Assembly (NCBI RefSeq): GCF_030246845.1
Contig: NZ_CP126889.1
Location: 2,650,995-2,714,994 of the forward strand
From: Enhydrobacter sp.
Lineage (GTDB): Bacteria; Pseudomonadota; Alphaproteobacteria; Reyranellales; Reyranellaceae
Reading direction: 5' to 3'
Length of the DNA: 64,000 bases
Shown here one piece after another: positions 47,203-55,495 of the stretch. Made by a program: the position numbers and the translations under genes. The first letter of the stretch is position 1, and every line of letters begins with the position of its first letter. Below the pieces are notes generated by a model. That model had not been told where the DNA came from and searched no databases. It worked only from the letters and a program-made list of their open reading frames with translations.

Positions 47203-47676
47203 ATGGCCCGGCCCAAGCAGATCGACTTCGGCTTCAGCGTGGCGCGCATCGCGCGCCGGCTGCGCCAGGCGGTCGATGGCGAGCTGCGGGCCTACGGCCT
47301 GACCGAGGCGACCTGGCGGCCGCTGGCCTATGTCGGGCGGCTGGGCGGCGGCGTGCGGCAGAAGGAGCTGGCGACGGCGCTTTCGATCGAAGGCCCATCG
47401 CTCGTGCGGCTGCTCGACAATCTCGAACGTCGCGGCCTGATCGAGCGCCGCGAGGACGAGACCGACCGCCGCGCGCGAGGCATCCATCTCACGCCGGCCG
47501 GCCGCGATCTGGCGATACGCGTGGCGAAGGTCGGCACCGAGATCCAGAGCCGCCTGCTGGCCAAGGTTCCGCCGACCGATCTCGAGATCTGCCAGCGCGT
47601 GCTGGGCAGCATCGAACGCGAGCTGGAGGAGCGGCAGGAGAGCGCCTCCGCCGCGGACCTGAAGCGAGGTGAGTAA
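47203..47676 (+). CDS. MarR family regulator
   Basis: A 157-residue winged-helix MarR protein. It opens IDFGFSVARIARRLRQAVD and has the recognition helix region RQKELATALSIEGPSLVRLLDNLERRGLIERRED followed by the wing DRRARGIHLTPAGRD. Such regulators usually repress adjacent catabolic genes until a phenolic or acidic ligand binds. It is 33 bp ahead of the amidohydrolase on the same strand and probably controls the amidohydrolase-thiolase-DUF35 cluster. Confidence 0.92.
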   Translation: MARPKQIDFGFSVARIARRLRQAVDGELRAYGLTEATWRPLAYVGRLGGGVRQKELATALSIEGPSLVRLLDNLERRGLIERREDETDRRARGIHLTPAGRDLAIRVAKVGTEIQSRLLAKVPPTDLEICQRVLGSIERELEERQESASAADLKRGE

Positions 47677-47709
47677 GGCGTCGACGCAACAAGTCGCAAG
47701 GAGGAAACG

Positions 47710-48912
47710 ATGAACCAGATCGAGGTCAATGCGCCGAACCTTTGGCGTCTCGACACGCCCGGCGCCTCCCACTGGCCGCGCAGCGCCCGCCCCGACGCTG
47801 CGAAAAAGTACTTCATGGTGTCGGCCGACGGCCATGCCAACGAGCCGGCCAATCTCTGGTTCGAGCGGATGGACAAGAAGTATCACGAGCGCCTGCCGCG
47901 CGTCGTGACCGACAAGGATGGTGTGCAGTGGCGTGTGTGCGAGGGCTATCGGCCCGATCGTCTGCGGCTCTCGACCCTCGAGGGCGAGGACATGGCGCGC
48001 AACAAGGCCGGCGCCGATCCGCTGGGGCGGCTGGCCGATCACGACCGTGACGGCATCGACGTCGAGCTGATCTTCCCCAACAAGGGTCTGGCCATGTGGG
48101 CGACGCCCGACCCGCAGTTCGCGATGGCGCAGTGCCGCGTCTGGAACGACTGGGCCTGGGAGCAGTTCGGCGCGCACCAGGACCGCATGATCCCGGCCGG
48201 CGCGCTCGCGACCGGCGATCTCGAAGGCTCGATCGCCGAGGTGCAGCGGCTGGCCAAGCTCGGCTTCAAGTGCCTGACCCTGCCCTGCAAGCCGGTGTGG
48301 GGCAGCCACGACAGCAATCATGTGAATTACAATCTCCCGCACTTCGATCCGCTATGGGCGGCAATCACCGACGCCAACCTGCCGATCACCTTCCATGTCT
48401 CGACGGGACGCGATCCTCGCGCGGCACGCGGCAATGGCGGCGCGGTCGTGAACTACGTCTCGCATTCGCTGTCGCCCACCATCGAGCCGGTGGCCAATCT
48501 CTGCGCCTCCGGGGTGCTGGAGCGTTTCCCGACGCTGCGCTTCGCGACCATCGAGGCCGGCATCGGCTGGGTGCCCTGGCTGCTCGAGGCGATGGACGAG
48601 GCTTACAAGAAGCATCACTTCTGGGTGCGGCCCAAGCTCAAGAACCTGCCCAGCGAATATTACAGGGCGCACGGCTTTTCCTCGTTCCAGGAGGACAAGG
48701 CGGGCCTCGACCTCGCCGAGAGCCACGGTCTTTCTGGCAACTTCATGTGGGCCAACGACTACCCACACCATGAAGGGACCTGGCCGCACTCGGCCGAGGC
48801 GATCGAGCGCACGATGGGGCAGCTCTCCGACGAGACGCGCGCCAAGGTGCTGGGGCTGAATTGCGCGCGCTTCCTCGGCATCGAGGTCCCGGCGCGCTAC
48901 CGCGCGAACTGA
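47710..48912 (+). CDS. amidohydrolase-2 family metal-dependent hydrolase/decarboxylase
   Basis: A 400-residue TIM-barrel enzyme of the ACMSD/amidohydrolase-2 group. The N-terminal metal-site region reads VSADGHANEP, a degenerate HxH, followed by DRDGIDVELIFPNKGL, LPITFHVSTG (metal His), RFATIEAGIGWVPWLLEA and the catalytic Asp in MWANDYPHHEGTWPHS. Members hydrolyse or decarboxylate carboxylated aromatics. GGAGGAAAC precedes the ATG. It lies 10 bp before the thiolase gene, in one operon with it. Confidence 0.9.
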   Translation: MNQIEVNAPNLWRLDTPGASHWPRSARPDAAKKYFMVSADGHANEPANLWFERMDKKYHERLPRVVTDKDGVQWRVCEGYRPDRLRLSTLEGEDMARNKAGADPLGRLADHDRDGIDVELIFPNKGLAMWATPDPQFAMAQCRVWNDWAWEQFGAHQDRMIPAGALATGDLEGSIAEVQRLAKLGFKCLTLPCKPVWGSHDSNHVNYNLPHFDPLWAAITDANLPITFHVSTGRDPRAARGNGGAVVNYVSHSLSPTIEPVANLCASGVLERFPTLRFATIEAGIGWVPWLLEAMDEAYKKHHFWVRPKLKNLPSEYYRAHGFSSFQEDKAGLDLAESHGLSGNFMWANDYPHHEGTWPHSAEAIERTMGQLSDETRAKVLGLNCARFLGIEVPARYRAN

Positions 48913-48922
48913 GCAGCGCGGC

Positions 48923-50104
48923 ATGAGCAAGCGCACGCTGCGCGGCAAGGCGGCCATCGTCGGTGTCGGCGAGACCACCTACTACAAGCACGGCAAGGCG
49001 CCGGTCTCGGAATTCAAGCTCGCCCTGCAGGCGATCCTGGCCGCCTGCGAGGATGCCGGGATCGACCCGCGCCGCATCGACGGCTTCGCCTCGTATTCCA
49101 ACGATCGCAACGATCCGTCGCGGATCGCGGCGGCGCTGGGGCTGCCGGCATTGCGCTTCTCCAACATGAACTGGGGTGGCGGCGGCGGCGGTGGCTCGGC
49201 AGCGGTGGGCAATGCCGCGGCAGCGGTGGCCTGCGGGATCGCCAACTGTGTCGTCGTGTTCCGCGCCCTGGCACAAGGCCAGTTCCAGCGCTTCGGCGCC
49301 GCGCCGCCGGGCGGCACGGCCACGGGCGAGATGGCGCTCAACGCGCCCTACGGCGTGATGTCGCCTGGCCAACGCTACGCCATGCGGGCGATGCGCTTCC
49401 TGCACGAGAACAGGATCGCGCCCTCGGCGCAGCGCGCGATCGCGCTCGCCTCCTACCACCACGCGCAGGCCAATCCGCGGGCCGTCATGCACGGCCGGCC
49501 TTTGACCCCTGAGGCGTATGACTCATCGCGTTGGATCGTCGAGCCCTGGCGACTGTTCGACTGCTGCCAGGAGAACGATGGCGCTGCCGCACTCATCATT
49601 GTGCCGGCGGAGGAGGCGCGCGATCTGCGCCACGTGCCGGCCTATCTCCTGGGCGCCGCTCAGGGCTCGGAGTACCGCAACGGCGCGCGCGGCCACAACG
49701 CACCGCTCTATGCGACCTCGAGCTTCACCACTGTCGCCCCGCAGCTCTACGAGATGGCGGGCGTGAAGCCATCCGAGGTCGACGTGGTGCAGAGCTACGA
49801 AAACTTCACCGGTGGCGTCCTGATGAGTCTGATCGAGCACGGCTTCTTCTCGGCCGAGAAGGCGAACGAGTTCCTGACGGTCGAGAACCTGATCGCACCC
49901 TCGGGCAAGCTGCCGCTGAACACATCGGGCGGCAACCTGGCGGAATGTTACATGCACGGTCTCGAATTGCAGGTCGAGGCGGTGCGGCAGTTGCGCGGCC
50001 AGTCGACGTCGCAGGTGCCCGATGCCGAGGTCTCGGTGGTGATCTCCGGTCCCATGGTGACGCCGGTTTCCAGCATGATTCTCGGCACCGGAGCGACGCT
50101 ATGA
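48923..50104 (+). CDS. thiolase-like protein (SCP-x/Ltp2 type)
   Basis: A 393-residue thiolase-superfamily protein. The fold is clear (AAIVGVGETTYY opening, VVQSYENFTGGVL, NTSGGNLAECYMHG and VISGPMVTPVSSMI). The nucleophile-loop position reads NMNWGGGGGGGSAAVGNA with no cysteine, so it is unlikely to be a classical thiolase. It resembles the Ltp2-type retro-aldolases that work with a DUF35 partner, and exactly such a gene follows with a four-base overlap. An acyl-CoA side-chain aldolase role is plausible but inferred. Confidence 0.88.
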   Translation: MSKRTLRGKAAIVGVGETTYYKHGKAPVSEFKLALQAILAACEDAGIDPRRIDGFASYSNDRNDPSRIAAALGLPALRFSNMNWGGGGGGGSAAVGNAAAAVACGIANCVVVFRALAQGQFQRFGAAPPGGTATGEMALNAPYGVMSPGQRYAMRAMRFLHENRIAPSAQRAIALASYHHAQANPRAVMHGRPLTPEAYDSSRWIVEPWRLFDCCQENDGAAALIIVPAEEARDLRHVPAYLLGAAQGSEYRNGARGHNAPLYATSSFTTVAPQLYEMAGVKPSEVDVVQSYENFTGGVLMSLIEHGFFSAEKANEFLTVENLIAPSGKLPLNTSGGNLAECYMHGLELQVEAVRQLRGQSTSQVPDAEVSVVISGPMVTPVSSMILGTGATL

Positions 50105-50544
50105 GCTATCTGCCGAAAGGTTTGCCCGCGCCGGTGCCGGAGAATGACGGCCTCGACCAGCCCTACTGGGAAGGAACGCGGCGCGGCGAGCTGCTGGTGC
50201 AGCGCTGCAACAAGTGCGGCACCTTCCAGTGGGGGCCGGAATGGATCTGCCACAAATGCCTCGGCTTCGATCTCGGCTGGCACAAGGTGTCGGGCAGGGG
50301 GCGTATCTATAGTTGGGAGCGGCCGTGGCATCCGGTGCATCCGGCGCTGAAGGACCACGGCCCCTATGTCGTCGTCCTCGTCGAACTGCCCGATGCCGGC
50401 AATGTGCGCATGCTCGGCAACCTGCTGGGTGACCCCAGGCAGGAGGTCAAGATCGGCGCCGAGGTCGAAGCGGTGTTCGAGCCGCACGACGACGCCAAGC
50501 CGCCCTTCACCCTGGTGCAGTGGAAGCTCGCGTTCCCTCGGTAA
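50101..50544 (+). CDS. DUF35 Zn-ribbon/OB-fold protein, partner of the thiolase
   Basis: A 147-residue DUF35 protein. The rubredoxin-like zinc ribbon uses four cysteines in CNKC..CHKC (about residues 36-57), followed by an OB-fold that binds acyl-CoA (GRGRIYSWERPWHPVHPALKD). In known systems such proteins complex with thiolase-like enzymes to deliver CoA substrates. Its ATG overlaps the thiolase stop (ATGA), supporting a stoichiometric complex. Confidence 0.92.
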   Translation: MSYLPKGLPAPVPENDGLDQPYWEGTRRGELLVQRCNKCGTFQWGPEWICHKCLGFDLGWHKVSGRGRIYSWERPWHPVHPALKDHGPYVVVLVELPDAGNVRMLGNLLGDPRQEVKIGAEVEAVFEPHDDAKPPFTLVQWKLAFPR

Positions 50545-50671
50545 CGGCCCGACCTGGGACGTTCAACCAGGTACGAAAGCGCACGAACCGAGCCCATCGT
50601 CTGCGTCTCGGGCAACAGCATCGCCGAATTGGTCGTTTAGTGGGGGCCACCCAAACAGGAGGAGCGGCCCC

Positions 50672-51700
50672 ATGGCGAAATCGACCAAGCAATCCCAATC
50701 CAGGAAGACCGGTGGCACCTCCCAAAGCCCGAATAATCTGGGCGCAACGGTCGGCGGTCCTTCCGGCAGCGCCATTGAAATGCTGAAGCAGGACCATCGC
50801 AAGGTCGAGGGCCTGTTCCAGCAATTCGAGCAGAGCGACGACCAGCAGGAGAAGGAGCAGCTCGCGGATCGCATCTGCGCCGAGCTGATCGTGCACACCC
50901 GCCTCGAAGAGGAGATTTTCTACCCGGCATGCCGCCGCGCCGAGGTCGAGGACGATATGCTGGACGAAGCACAGGTCGAGCACGACGGTGCGAAGGTCCT
51001 GATCAACGATCTGCTCGACGACGACTCCGACTCACCGTTCTGGGAGGCCAAGGTGTCGGTGCTCAAGGAGATGATCAAGCACCACGTGGCCGAGGAAGAG
51101 AAACCGGACGGCGTCATGGCCAAGGCGAAGGAGAACGGTATCGACGAGTCCGATCTCGTTCAGGAACTGAAGGAGCGCAAACAGGAGCTGCAGGAGCGCG
51201 GCATCGGTCGCCGCCCCGCCCGCCCCATCGCGCTGCACTTCGAGCAGGAGGGCGCCATGGGCCGGGGGATGCCGGATCGCGATGAACGCGGTCGCTTCAT
51301 GAGCGACGAGGACGATCGCTCCTACCGCGGCGGCCGCTATGGGCAAAGTGAGCGAGGCGGCTACCGGGGACATGGCGGGTGGTACGGGGATCCGGAAGGA
51401 CATTCCGAAGCGGCGCGCGAACGCTGGGGCGAAAGCCGCCGCGGCGGACGCCACGACTATGAGGATCGCCGGTCGGGTCGCGGTCGCTACGACGAGGACT
51501 ATGACGACCGACGGAGCGGACGCCACGGCGGCTGGTACGGCGATCCGCGCGGCCACACCGCGGCCTCGCATCGAGGATGGGAGGAGCGCCGCGGCGAATA
51601 CGATAACGACGACGACGGTCGCCGAGGTCACGGTGGCTGGCACGGCGATCCGCGTGGCCATGCCGAAGCCTCGCGCCGCGGCTGGCAACATCGGCGATAG
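50672..51700 (+). CDS. hemerythrin HHE-domain protein with C-terminal stress-type repeats
   Basis: A 342-residue protein. A hemerythrin-like HHE domain (about 35-165) carries the diiron helices EMLKQDHRKVEGLF, ELIVHTRLEEEIFYP, VEHDGAK and IKHHVAEEEK. A highly charged Gly/Arg/Asp tail (about 195-342) contains three repeats of the form GHGGWYGDPEGHSEAARERW, GGWYGDPRGHTAASHRGW and GGWHGDPRGHAEASRRGW, akin to KGG stress-induced repeats. This suggests a stress or desiccation-related oxygen/iron-binding protein. AGGAGGAG sits upstream of the ATG. Confidence 0.9.
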   Translation: MAKSTKQSQSRKTGGTSQSPNNLGATVGGPSGSAIEMLKQDHRKVEGLFQQFEQSDDQQEKEQLADRICAELIVHTRLEEEIFYPACRRAEVEDDMLDEAQVEHDGAKVLINDLLDDDSDSPFWEAKVSVLKEMIKHHVAEEEKPDGVMAKAKENGIDESDLVQELKERKQELQERGIGRRPARPIALHFEQEGAMGRGMPDRDERGRFMSDEDDRSYRGGRYGQSERGGYRGHGGWYGDPEGHSEAARERWGESRRGGRHDYEDRRSGRGRYDEDYDDRRSGRHGGWYGDPRGHTAASHRGWEERRGEYDNDDDGRRGHGGWHGDPRGHAEASRRGWQHRR

Positions 51701-51759
51701 TCGACAAGCAAGCGCTGTTCGATCGCCCGGCGGCCCGGCCGCCGGGCGTTTCGGTTTGC

Positions 51760-52521
51760 TCAATCCTCGATTGCCCGTCGCCAGTCCGGGCGGATGAGCC
51801 GGCAATACACCTGCTCGGCGACGCCGTAGGAACCGTTGGCCTGCTGCTTGAGGCCGGCGCGGTCGAGAATGATGATCTGGCCGCGGCGGGCGCGGATCAG
51901 CCGCCTGGATTCCAGAACCTGGAGCGCAATGGTCACGCCGGCGCGCCGCACACCCAGCATCTGGGCCAGGAAGTCGTGCGTGATGCCAAGCTCGTTCGAG
52001 CCGAACCGGTCGTGCGACATCAGCAGCCAGCGCGCCAGGCGTTCCTCGAGCTTGGACCGGCCGTTGGCGAGGGCGGTCTGCGTCGTCTGCGCCATGAAAG
52101 CGTGCACATATCGCAGCAACAACGCCGACAGTGCAGCGCTCCTGTGCATCAGCCCAACAAGCGATGTGGTCGCCACACGCCAGCCGTGGCCCGGCACCTG
52201 GACAATCGACTCGTTGATGGAGAGCTCGTCACCCAGGAGCGCCCCGAAGCCGATCATGCCGTCGAGGCCGACCAGGCCGACCTCGATCCGGCGATCGTAC
52301 GGGGCTCGCGCCATGACGGAAACAATGCCGCTTTCCGGAAAGAGGACGGTCGAGATCGCCGACCCCGGCGATTCGAGGATCTGCCGACGGGGCAGGGCGA
52401 TCGATTCCAGATCCGGAGCGAGGGCGGCAAGGTCGGCGGCAGACAAGCTGTCGAGGAGCACGTTGCGAAAAGTCGGGCGCGCGGACGTCTTCCTCGTCTC
52501 TTGCGATACGCCGTCCGGCAT
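51760..52521 (-). CDS. Crp/Fnr family transcriptional regulator
   Basis: A 253-residue CRP-fold regulator. The N-terminal cyclic-nucleotide-like beta roll (LPRRQILESPGSAISTVLFPESGIVSV..VGLVGLDGMIGFGALLG) lacks the canonical RSAT-type phosphate cassette, so cAMP binding is doubtful. The C-terminal winged helix reads THDFLAQMLGVRRAGVTIALQVLESRRLI. No Fe-S cysteines for FNR function. ATG 52521 (MPDGVSQ) is preferred over an extension. Ligand unknown. Confidence 0.9.
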   Translation of the reverse strand: MPDGVSQETRKTSARPTFRNVLLDSLSAADLAALAPDLESIALPRRQILESPGSAISTVLFPESGIVSVMARAPYDRRIEVGLVGLDGMIGFGALLGDELSINESIVQVPGHGWRVATTSLVGLMHRSAALSALLLRYVHAFMAQTTQTALANGRSKLEERLARWLLMSHDRFGSNELGITHDFLAQMLGVRRAGVTIALQVLESRRLIRARRGQIIILDRAGLKQQANGSYGVAEQVYCRLIRPDWRRAIED

Positions 52522-52663
52522 TGTCTCACCCAGATTCGATGAACCGCGATGGCCGACCTCGCAGCGGCAGCCGATGCCGATCAAGCAAGGCAGGTCCAGT
52601 CATGCCTCCAACGTCCTCTCCTTCCAGCGAGTTGCGAAGGCGAGTTGGCGCATCAGCCAAATG

Positions 52664-52690
52664 AAAACGCCGCGGCGAAAGCCGCGGCGT
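52664..52690 (-). terminator. rho-independent terminator of the glycine-zipper lipoprotein gene
   Basis: A perfect 10-bp stem ACGCCGCGGC / GCCGCGGCGT with a 4-base loop. On the minus strand it is followed by TTTTCAT. It lies 40 bp after the small lipoprotein gene's stop. Confidence 0.8.
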
Positions 52691-52729
52691 CTTGCGAAGG
52701 CCCGTGCGCCTGCAACCGGGGATTTGCTA

Positions 52730-52945
52730 TCAGTAATAACGCCGCGGCGTCGTCGCGGCACCCGCACCGGCGCCCACCGCGCCACCGATCAGCGCACCGG
52801 GCAGGACGCCGAGGCCGGTCACGCCGCCGATCACGGCACCTGAACCAGCGCCGATCGCGCCGCCGGTCACCGCCCGTTGACCCCAGGTCTCGCCGCAGGC
52901 GGTCGCGGTCAGAAGAATGGCTGCAAGAACGATATAATGACGCAT
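52730..52945 (-). CDS. small glycine-zipper lipoprotein
   Basis: A 71-residue protein with a lipoprotein-type signal (HYIVLAAILLTATAC-GE; Cys at 17) and a glycine-zipper core (GGAIGAGSGAVIGGVTG..GALIGGAVGAGAGA), as in OmpA-associated YMGG/SlyB-like small lipoproteins. It would sit in the outer membrane or periplasmic face. A clear terminator follows. Role unknown; such genes are often envelope-stress responsive. Confidence 0.8.
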   Translation of the reverse strand: MRHYIVLAAILLTATACGETWGQRAVTGGAIGAGSGAVIGGVTGLGVLPGALIGGAVGAGAGAATTPRRYY

Positions 52946-53073
52946 GGCAATCCCCTGTTATTAAAGCGAAGACCGCGTGATTGGCCTCCTTCTCCTAATA
53001 CGCGGTAAAATGGGGCGAAAAGTCGGCGCAGGGCATGGCGGAGTTGGGGCGCGTGCGGGATAACTTCCGCCCG

Positions 53074-53664
53074 TCACAACTGCGAAACGGCGGTTCGCAC
53101 CTTCCTGAGGAAGGCCTCGCGCGAGCGGGCCGTCGAGTGATCCATGTCGTAGTGCGCTAGATAGAAGGACCGGACATCCTTGGCGCATAAAGGCTTCATC
53201 CCGCGCATCAACACCTTGTACCCGGCATTGCCGGCAAAGAGGTGCACGATCCACCAGGGCGAGCCGTAGCTCGTCACCACACCGAACAGCTTGATGTTGC
53301 GCAGCGCGGGCTCGAGATGGTTGTCGTCGGAGCGGTACGTGAACGCGACGCCGGGCCCCCAGACGCGATCGACCCAGCCCTTGAGCATGGCCGGCATCGA
53401 GAACCACCAGTGCGGGAAGCAAAGGATCACGCCTTCCATTCGCTTAAGGGTCGCGGCATAGCCTGCGATGCCGCTGGCGTCGTAGGCGTTTCCCATGTAG
53501 CTGCGCCGCTCCGGCTCCGTCATGGCCGGCTGGAAGCCCTCGCGGTAGAGATCGGTCGCCACGACCTCGTGTCCGTTGGTCTCGAGCATCTCGACGATGG
53601 CCCGAAAAAGCGCGTGATCGTAGCTGTCGGTCAGTGGATGGCAGTGGACGACCTGGATGCGCAT
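53074..53664 (-). CDS. NAD(P)H:quinone reductase, flavodoxin_2 family
   Basis: A 196-residue flavodoxin-fold enzyme of the MdaB/NQO1-like group. It begins RIQVVHCHPLTDSYDHALF (FAD/FMN phosphate loop), with LYREGFQPAM and the family motif ILCFPHWWFSMPAMLKGWVDRVW in the middle. It reduces quinones by two electrons at the cytosolic side, preventing radical formation. ATG 53664 is chosen; the frame extends further upstream but into the aminotransferase region. It is 38 bp from the aminotransferase gene, probably one transcript. Confidence 0.9.
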   Translation of the reverse strand: MRIQVVHCHPLTDSYDHALFRAIVEMLETNGHEVVATDLYREGFQPAMTEPERRSYMGNAYDASGIAGYAATLKRMEGVILCFPHWWFSMPAMLKGWVDRVWGPGVAFTYRSDDNHLEPALRNIKLFGVVTSYGSPWWIVHLFAGNAGYKVLMRGMKPLCAKDVRSFYLAHYDMDHSTARSREAFLRKVRTAVSQL

Positions 53665-53702
53665 GGCTCGGGGCAAACGCCCCGGCTCTGCCCGAGTTCC
53701 GC

Positions 53703-54560
53703 TCAGACAATGCGCTGCGTGCGGGCGAAGCTCATGTAGAGCTCGTGCGCCTGGCGAGCGACCGGCCCCGGCTGCAGGTCGCGGCCTTCGTAGCGACTGA
53801 CCGGCTGCACCTTTCCGGCATTGCCCGTGGTGAAGATCTCGTCTGCCTCGTCGAGGTCGGTGGTCGTCACCGTGCGCTCGTCGACGCGGATGCCGGCATT
53901 GCGCAGGAGCTTTATCGTGCGGTTGCGCGTGATGCCGGCGAGAAAGCTGCCGTTCGCCACCGGCGTGGCGACGGTCCCGTCCTTGACGAGGAAGATATTG
54001 GAGCTGCAGGTCTCGGCGACGTTGCCCAGCGCATCGAGCACCACGCCGTTCTGAAAGCCGCGCTTCAGCATCTCGGCCACGCCGCGCGAGGAATTGGGAT
54101 AGAGGCAGCTCGCCTTGGCGTCGGTCGGCGCGCTCTCCGGCGTCGGCCGGCGAATCGAGCGGCAAAGGCCCAGGGTCAGAGGAGTGCCCGCGCGCATCGG
54201 CGACACGTAGAGGCACAGCAGAAACTGCGTCGATTCGGGATCGACGGAGATCGGCCCGGCGCCGCCCTTGGCGGCCCAGAACATCGGCCGCACGTAGAGC
54301 TCGGCCCTAACTCCGAAGCGGCGCACCCCGTCGTGCATCAGCGCCAGGATCTCGGGCGCGGTCTTGGTGGCCTTCAGCCCCAGCGCGTGGGCAGAGCGCA
54401 CCACGCGCTCGGCGTGCAGGTCGAGGTCCGGTCCACAGCCCTCGAAAGCGCGGCCGCCGTCGAACACCATGGATCCCAGCCAGAAGGCGTGATCGCGCGG
54501 CCCCAGGATTGCCGGGTTGCCCTCATGCCAGGTGCCATTCCAGTAGGTGAGTGTGTCCAT
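53703..54560 (-). CDS. class IV aminotransferase (branched-chain/D-amino acid type)
   Basis: A 285-residue fold-type IV PLP enzyme. Landmarks: LGSMVFDGGRAFEGCGPDLD at the N-terminus, the PLP Lys in TDAKASCLYPNSSRG near residue 150, and NVAETCSSNIFLVKDG with the PLP-contacting Glu near 183, then GITRNRTIKLLRNAG. This matches branched-chain aminotransferases and the (R)-amine-type relatives. A catabolic or side-activity role is possible. It precedes the quinone reductase on the same strand. Confidence 0.92.
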   Translation of the reverse strand: MDTLTYWNGTWHEGNPAILGPRDHAFWLGSMVFDGGRAFEGCGPDLDLHAERVVRSAHALGLKATKTAPEILALMHDGVRRFGVRAELYVRPMFWAAKGGAGPISVDPESTQFLLCLYVSPMRAGTPLTLGLCRSIRRPTPESAPTDAKASCLYPNSSRGVAEMLKRGFQNGVVLDALGNVAETCSSNIFLVKDGTVATPVANGSFLAGITRNRTIKLLRNAGIRVDERTVTTTDLDEADEIFTTGNAGKVQPVSRYEGRDLQPGPVARQAHELYMSFARTQRIV

Positions 54561-54619
54561 CTATTCCTCGTCCGCGCAAGGCGGCGGGAATAGCAGACAA
54601 CGGCCCCGCTGTGCCAGCG

Positions 54620-54859
54620 TTACGGCCGATGCGGCTTGGGCTCGTCGAGCAGCTGCGGCGACCGCCTCATGGCCGCCCATGACCGTTCGACCGGGCCACG
54701 CCGACTCCGCACCGTCGTCCAGTGGGCGAGGTCATGCGCGAGGCCTGCTGCCTCGCGGCGGCGCAGCATCAGCCGCGCCGATGCGCCCGGTTCGGTTGCG
54801 AGGACCGGCGACGGCCGGCCCTTCTCGAATGCGGTGTTGCGATAGCGACTGGATGTCAT
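54620..54859 (-). CDS. possible small hypothetical protein
   Basis: A 79-residue Arg-rich frame beginning MTSSRYRNTAFEKGRPSPV. No domain is recognised and no strong ribosome site is seen. It fills most of the gap between the aminotransferase and the WXXGXW gene and has no competing frame of better quality; treat as tentative. Confidence 0.35.
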   Translation of the reverse strand: MTSSRYRNTAFEKGRPSPVLATEPGASARLMLRRREAAGLAHDLAHWTTVRSRRGPVERSWAAMRRSPQLLDEPKPHRP

Positions 54860-55020
54860 GCCATGACAACTGCACTGCAGGCTTTTGGTTCCCGCGTCAG
54901 ATGGCCAAAACAAGGCCGCCGCCGGGCGCAAATACCCCAATCGGGCGGGCACGGCGTCTGCCCCGCTTCCGTACATCCATCTGAGGCGGCGCGGATGCCG
55001 CCGATGTCAGGAGGCAAGTC

Positions 55021-55374
55021 ATGATGATGCGTTCCTTGATCACCGTTCTTGCCGCCGCTGCGATTTCCACGTCGGCGGTGGTCGCTCCGGCGGTATTCAC
55101 GCCGGCGTCCGCCCAGGCAGGCATGCGCATTGGCGTGACGATCGGCGTGCCGCCGCCGGCACCAATCTACGAGCCGGTTCCTCCGCCGCGACCGGGCTTT
55201 GCCTGGGCGCCGGGCTACTGGCGATGGGAGGGTGGCCGCCACGTCTGGGCGCCCGGCTACTGGGTGGCCGCTCGCCGGGGCTATCACTGGGTGCCGGACC
55301 GTTGGGTGCATGTCCGTCGCGGCTGGTACTACGAGCGCGGTCACTGGGACCATGATTGGGATCGTCGCGGCTAG
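55021..55374 (+). CDS. secreted WXXGXW/YXWGXW repeat protein
   Basis: A 117-residue exported protein. Residues 1-32 form a signal peptide ending ASAQA. The mature part consists mainly of aromatic repeats: FAWAPGYWRWEGGRHVWAPG, then YWVAARRGYHWVPDRWV and GWYYERGHWDHDWD. Such BcpO-type proteins are common in proteobacteria and presumed envelope-associated; function unknown. AGGAGG precedes the ATG. Confidence 0.88.
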   Translation: MMMRSLITVLAAAAISTSAVVAPAVFTPASAQAGMRIGVTIGVPPPAPIYEPVPPPRPGFAWAPGYWRWEGGRHVWAPGYWVAARRGYHWVPDRWVHVRRGWYYERGHWDHDWDRRG

Positions 55375-55495
55375 CGAGCCATGATGGGCCGGAAGGGAGC
55401 GGGGCGGGATGCCCCGCTTTCCTTTTGGCCCGATGTTGGGCGGCGCTATCATGGGCGTTGGTCGCGTCGCGCGGCCGGACGAACCGGAGGACATC

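Noticed and set aside
51297..51805. Antisense frames over the hemerythrin protein's repeat tail
   Set aside because: They arise from the repetitive Gly/Arg/Asp codons of the real gene and carry no domain.
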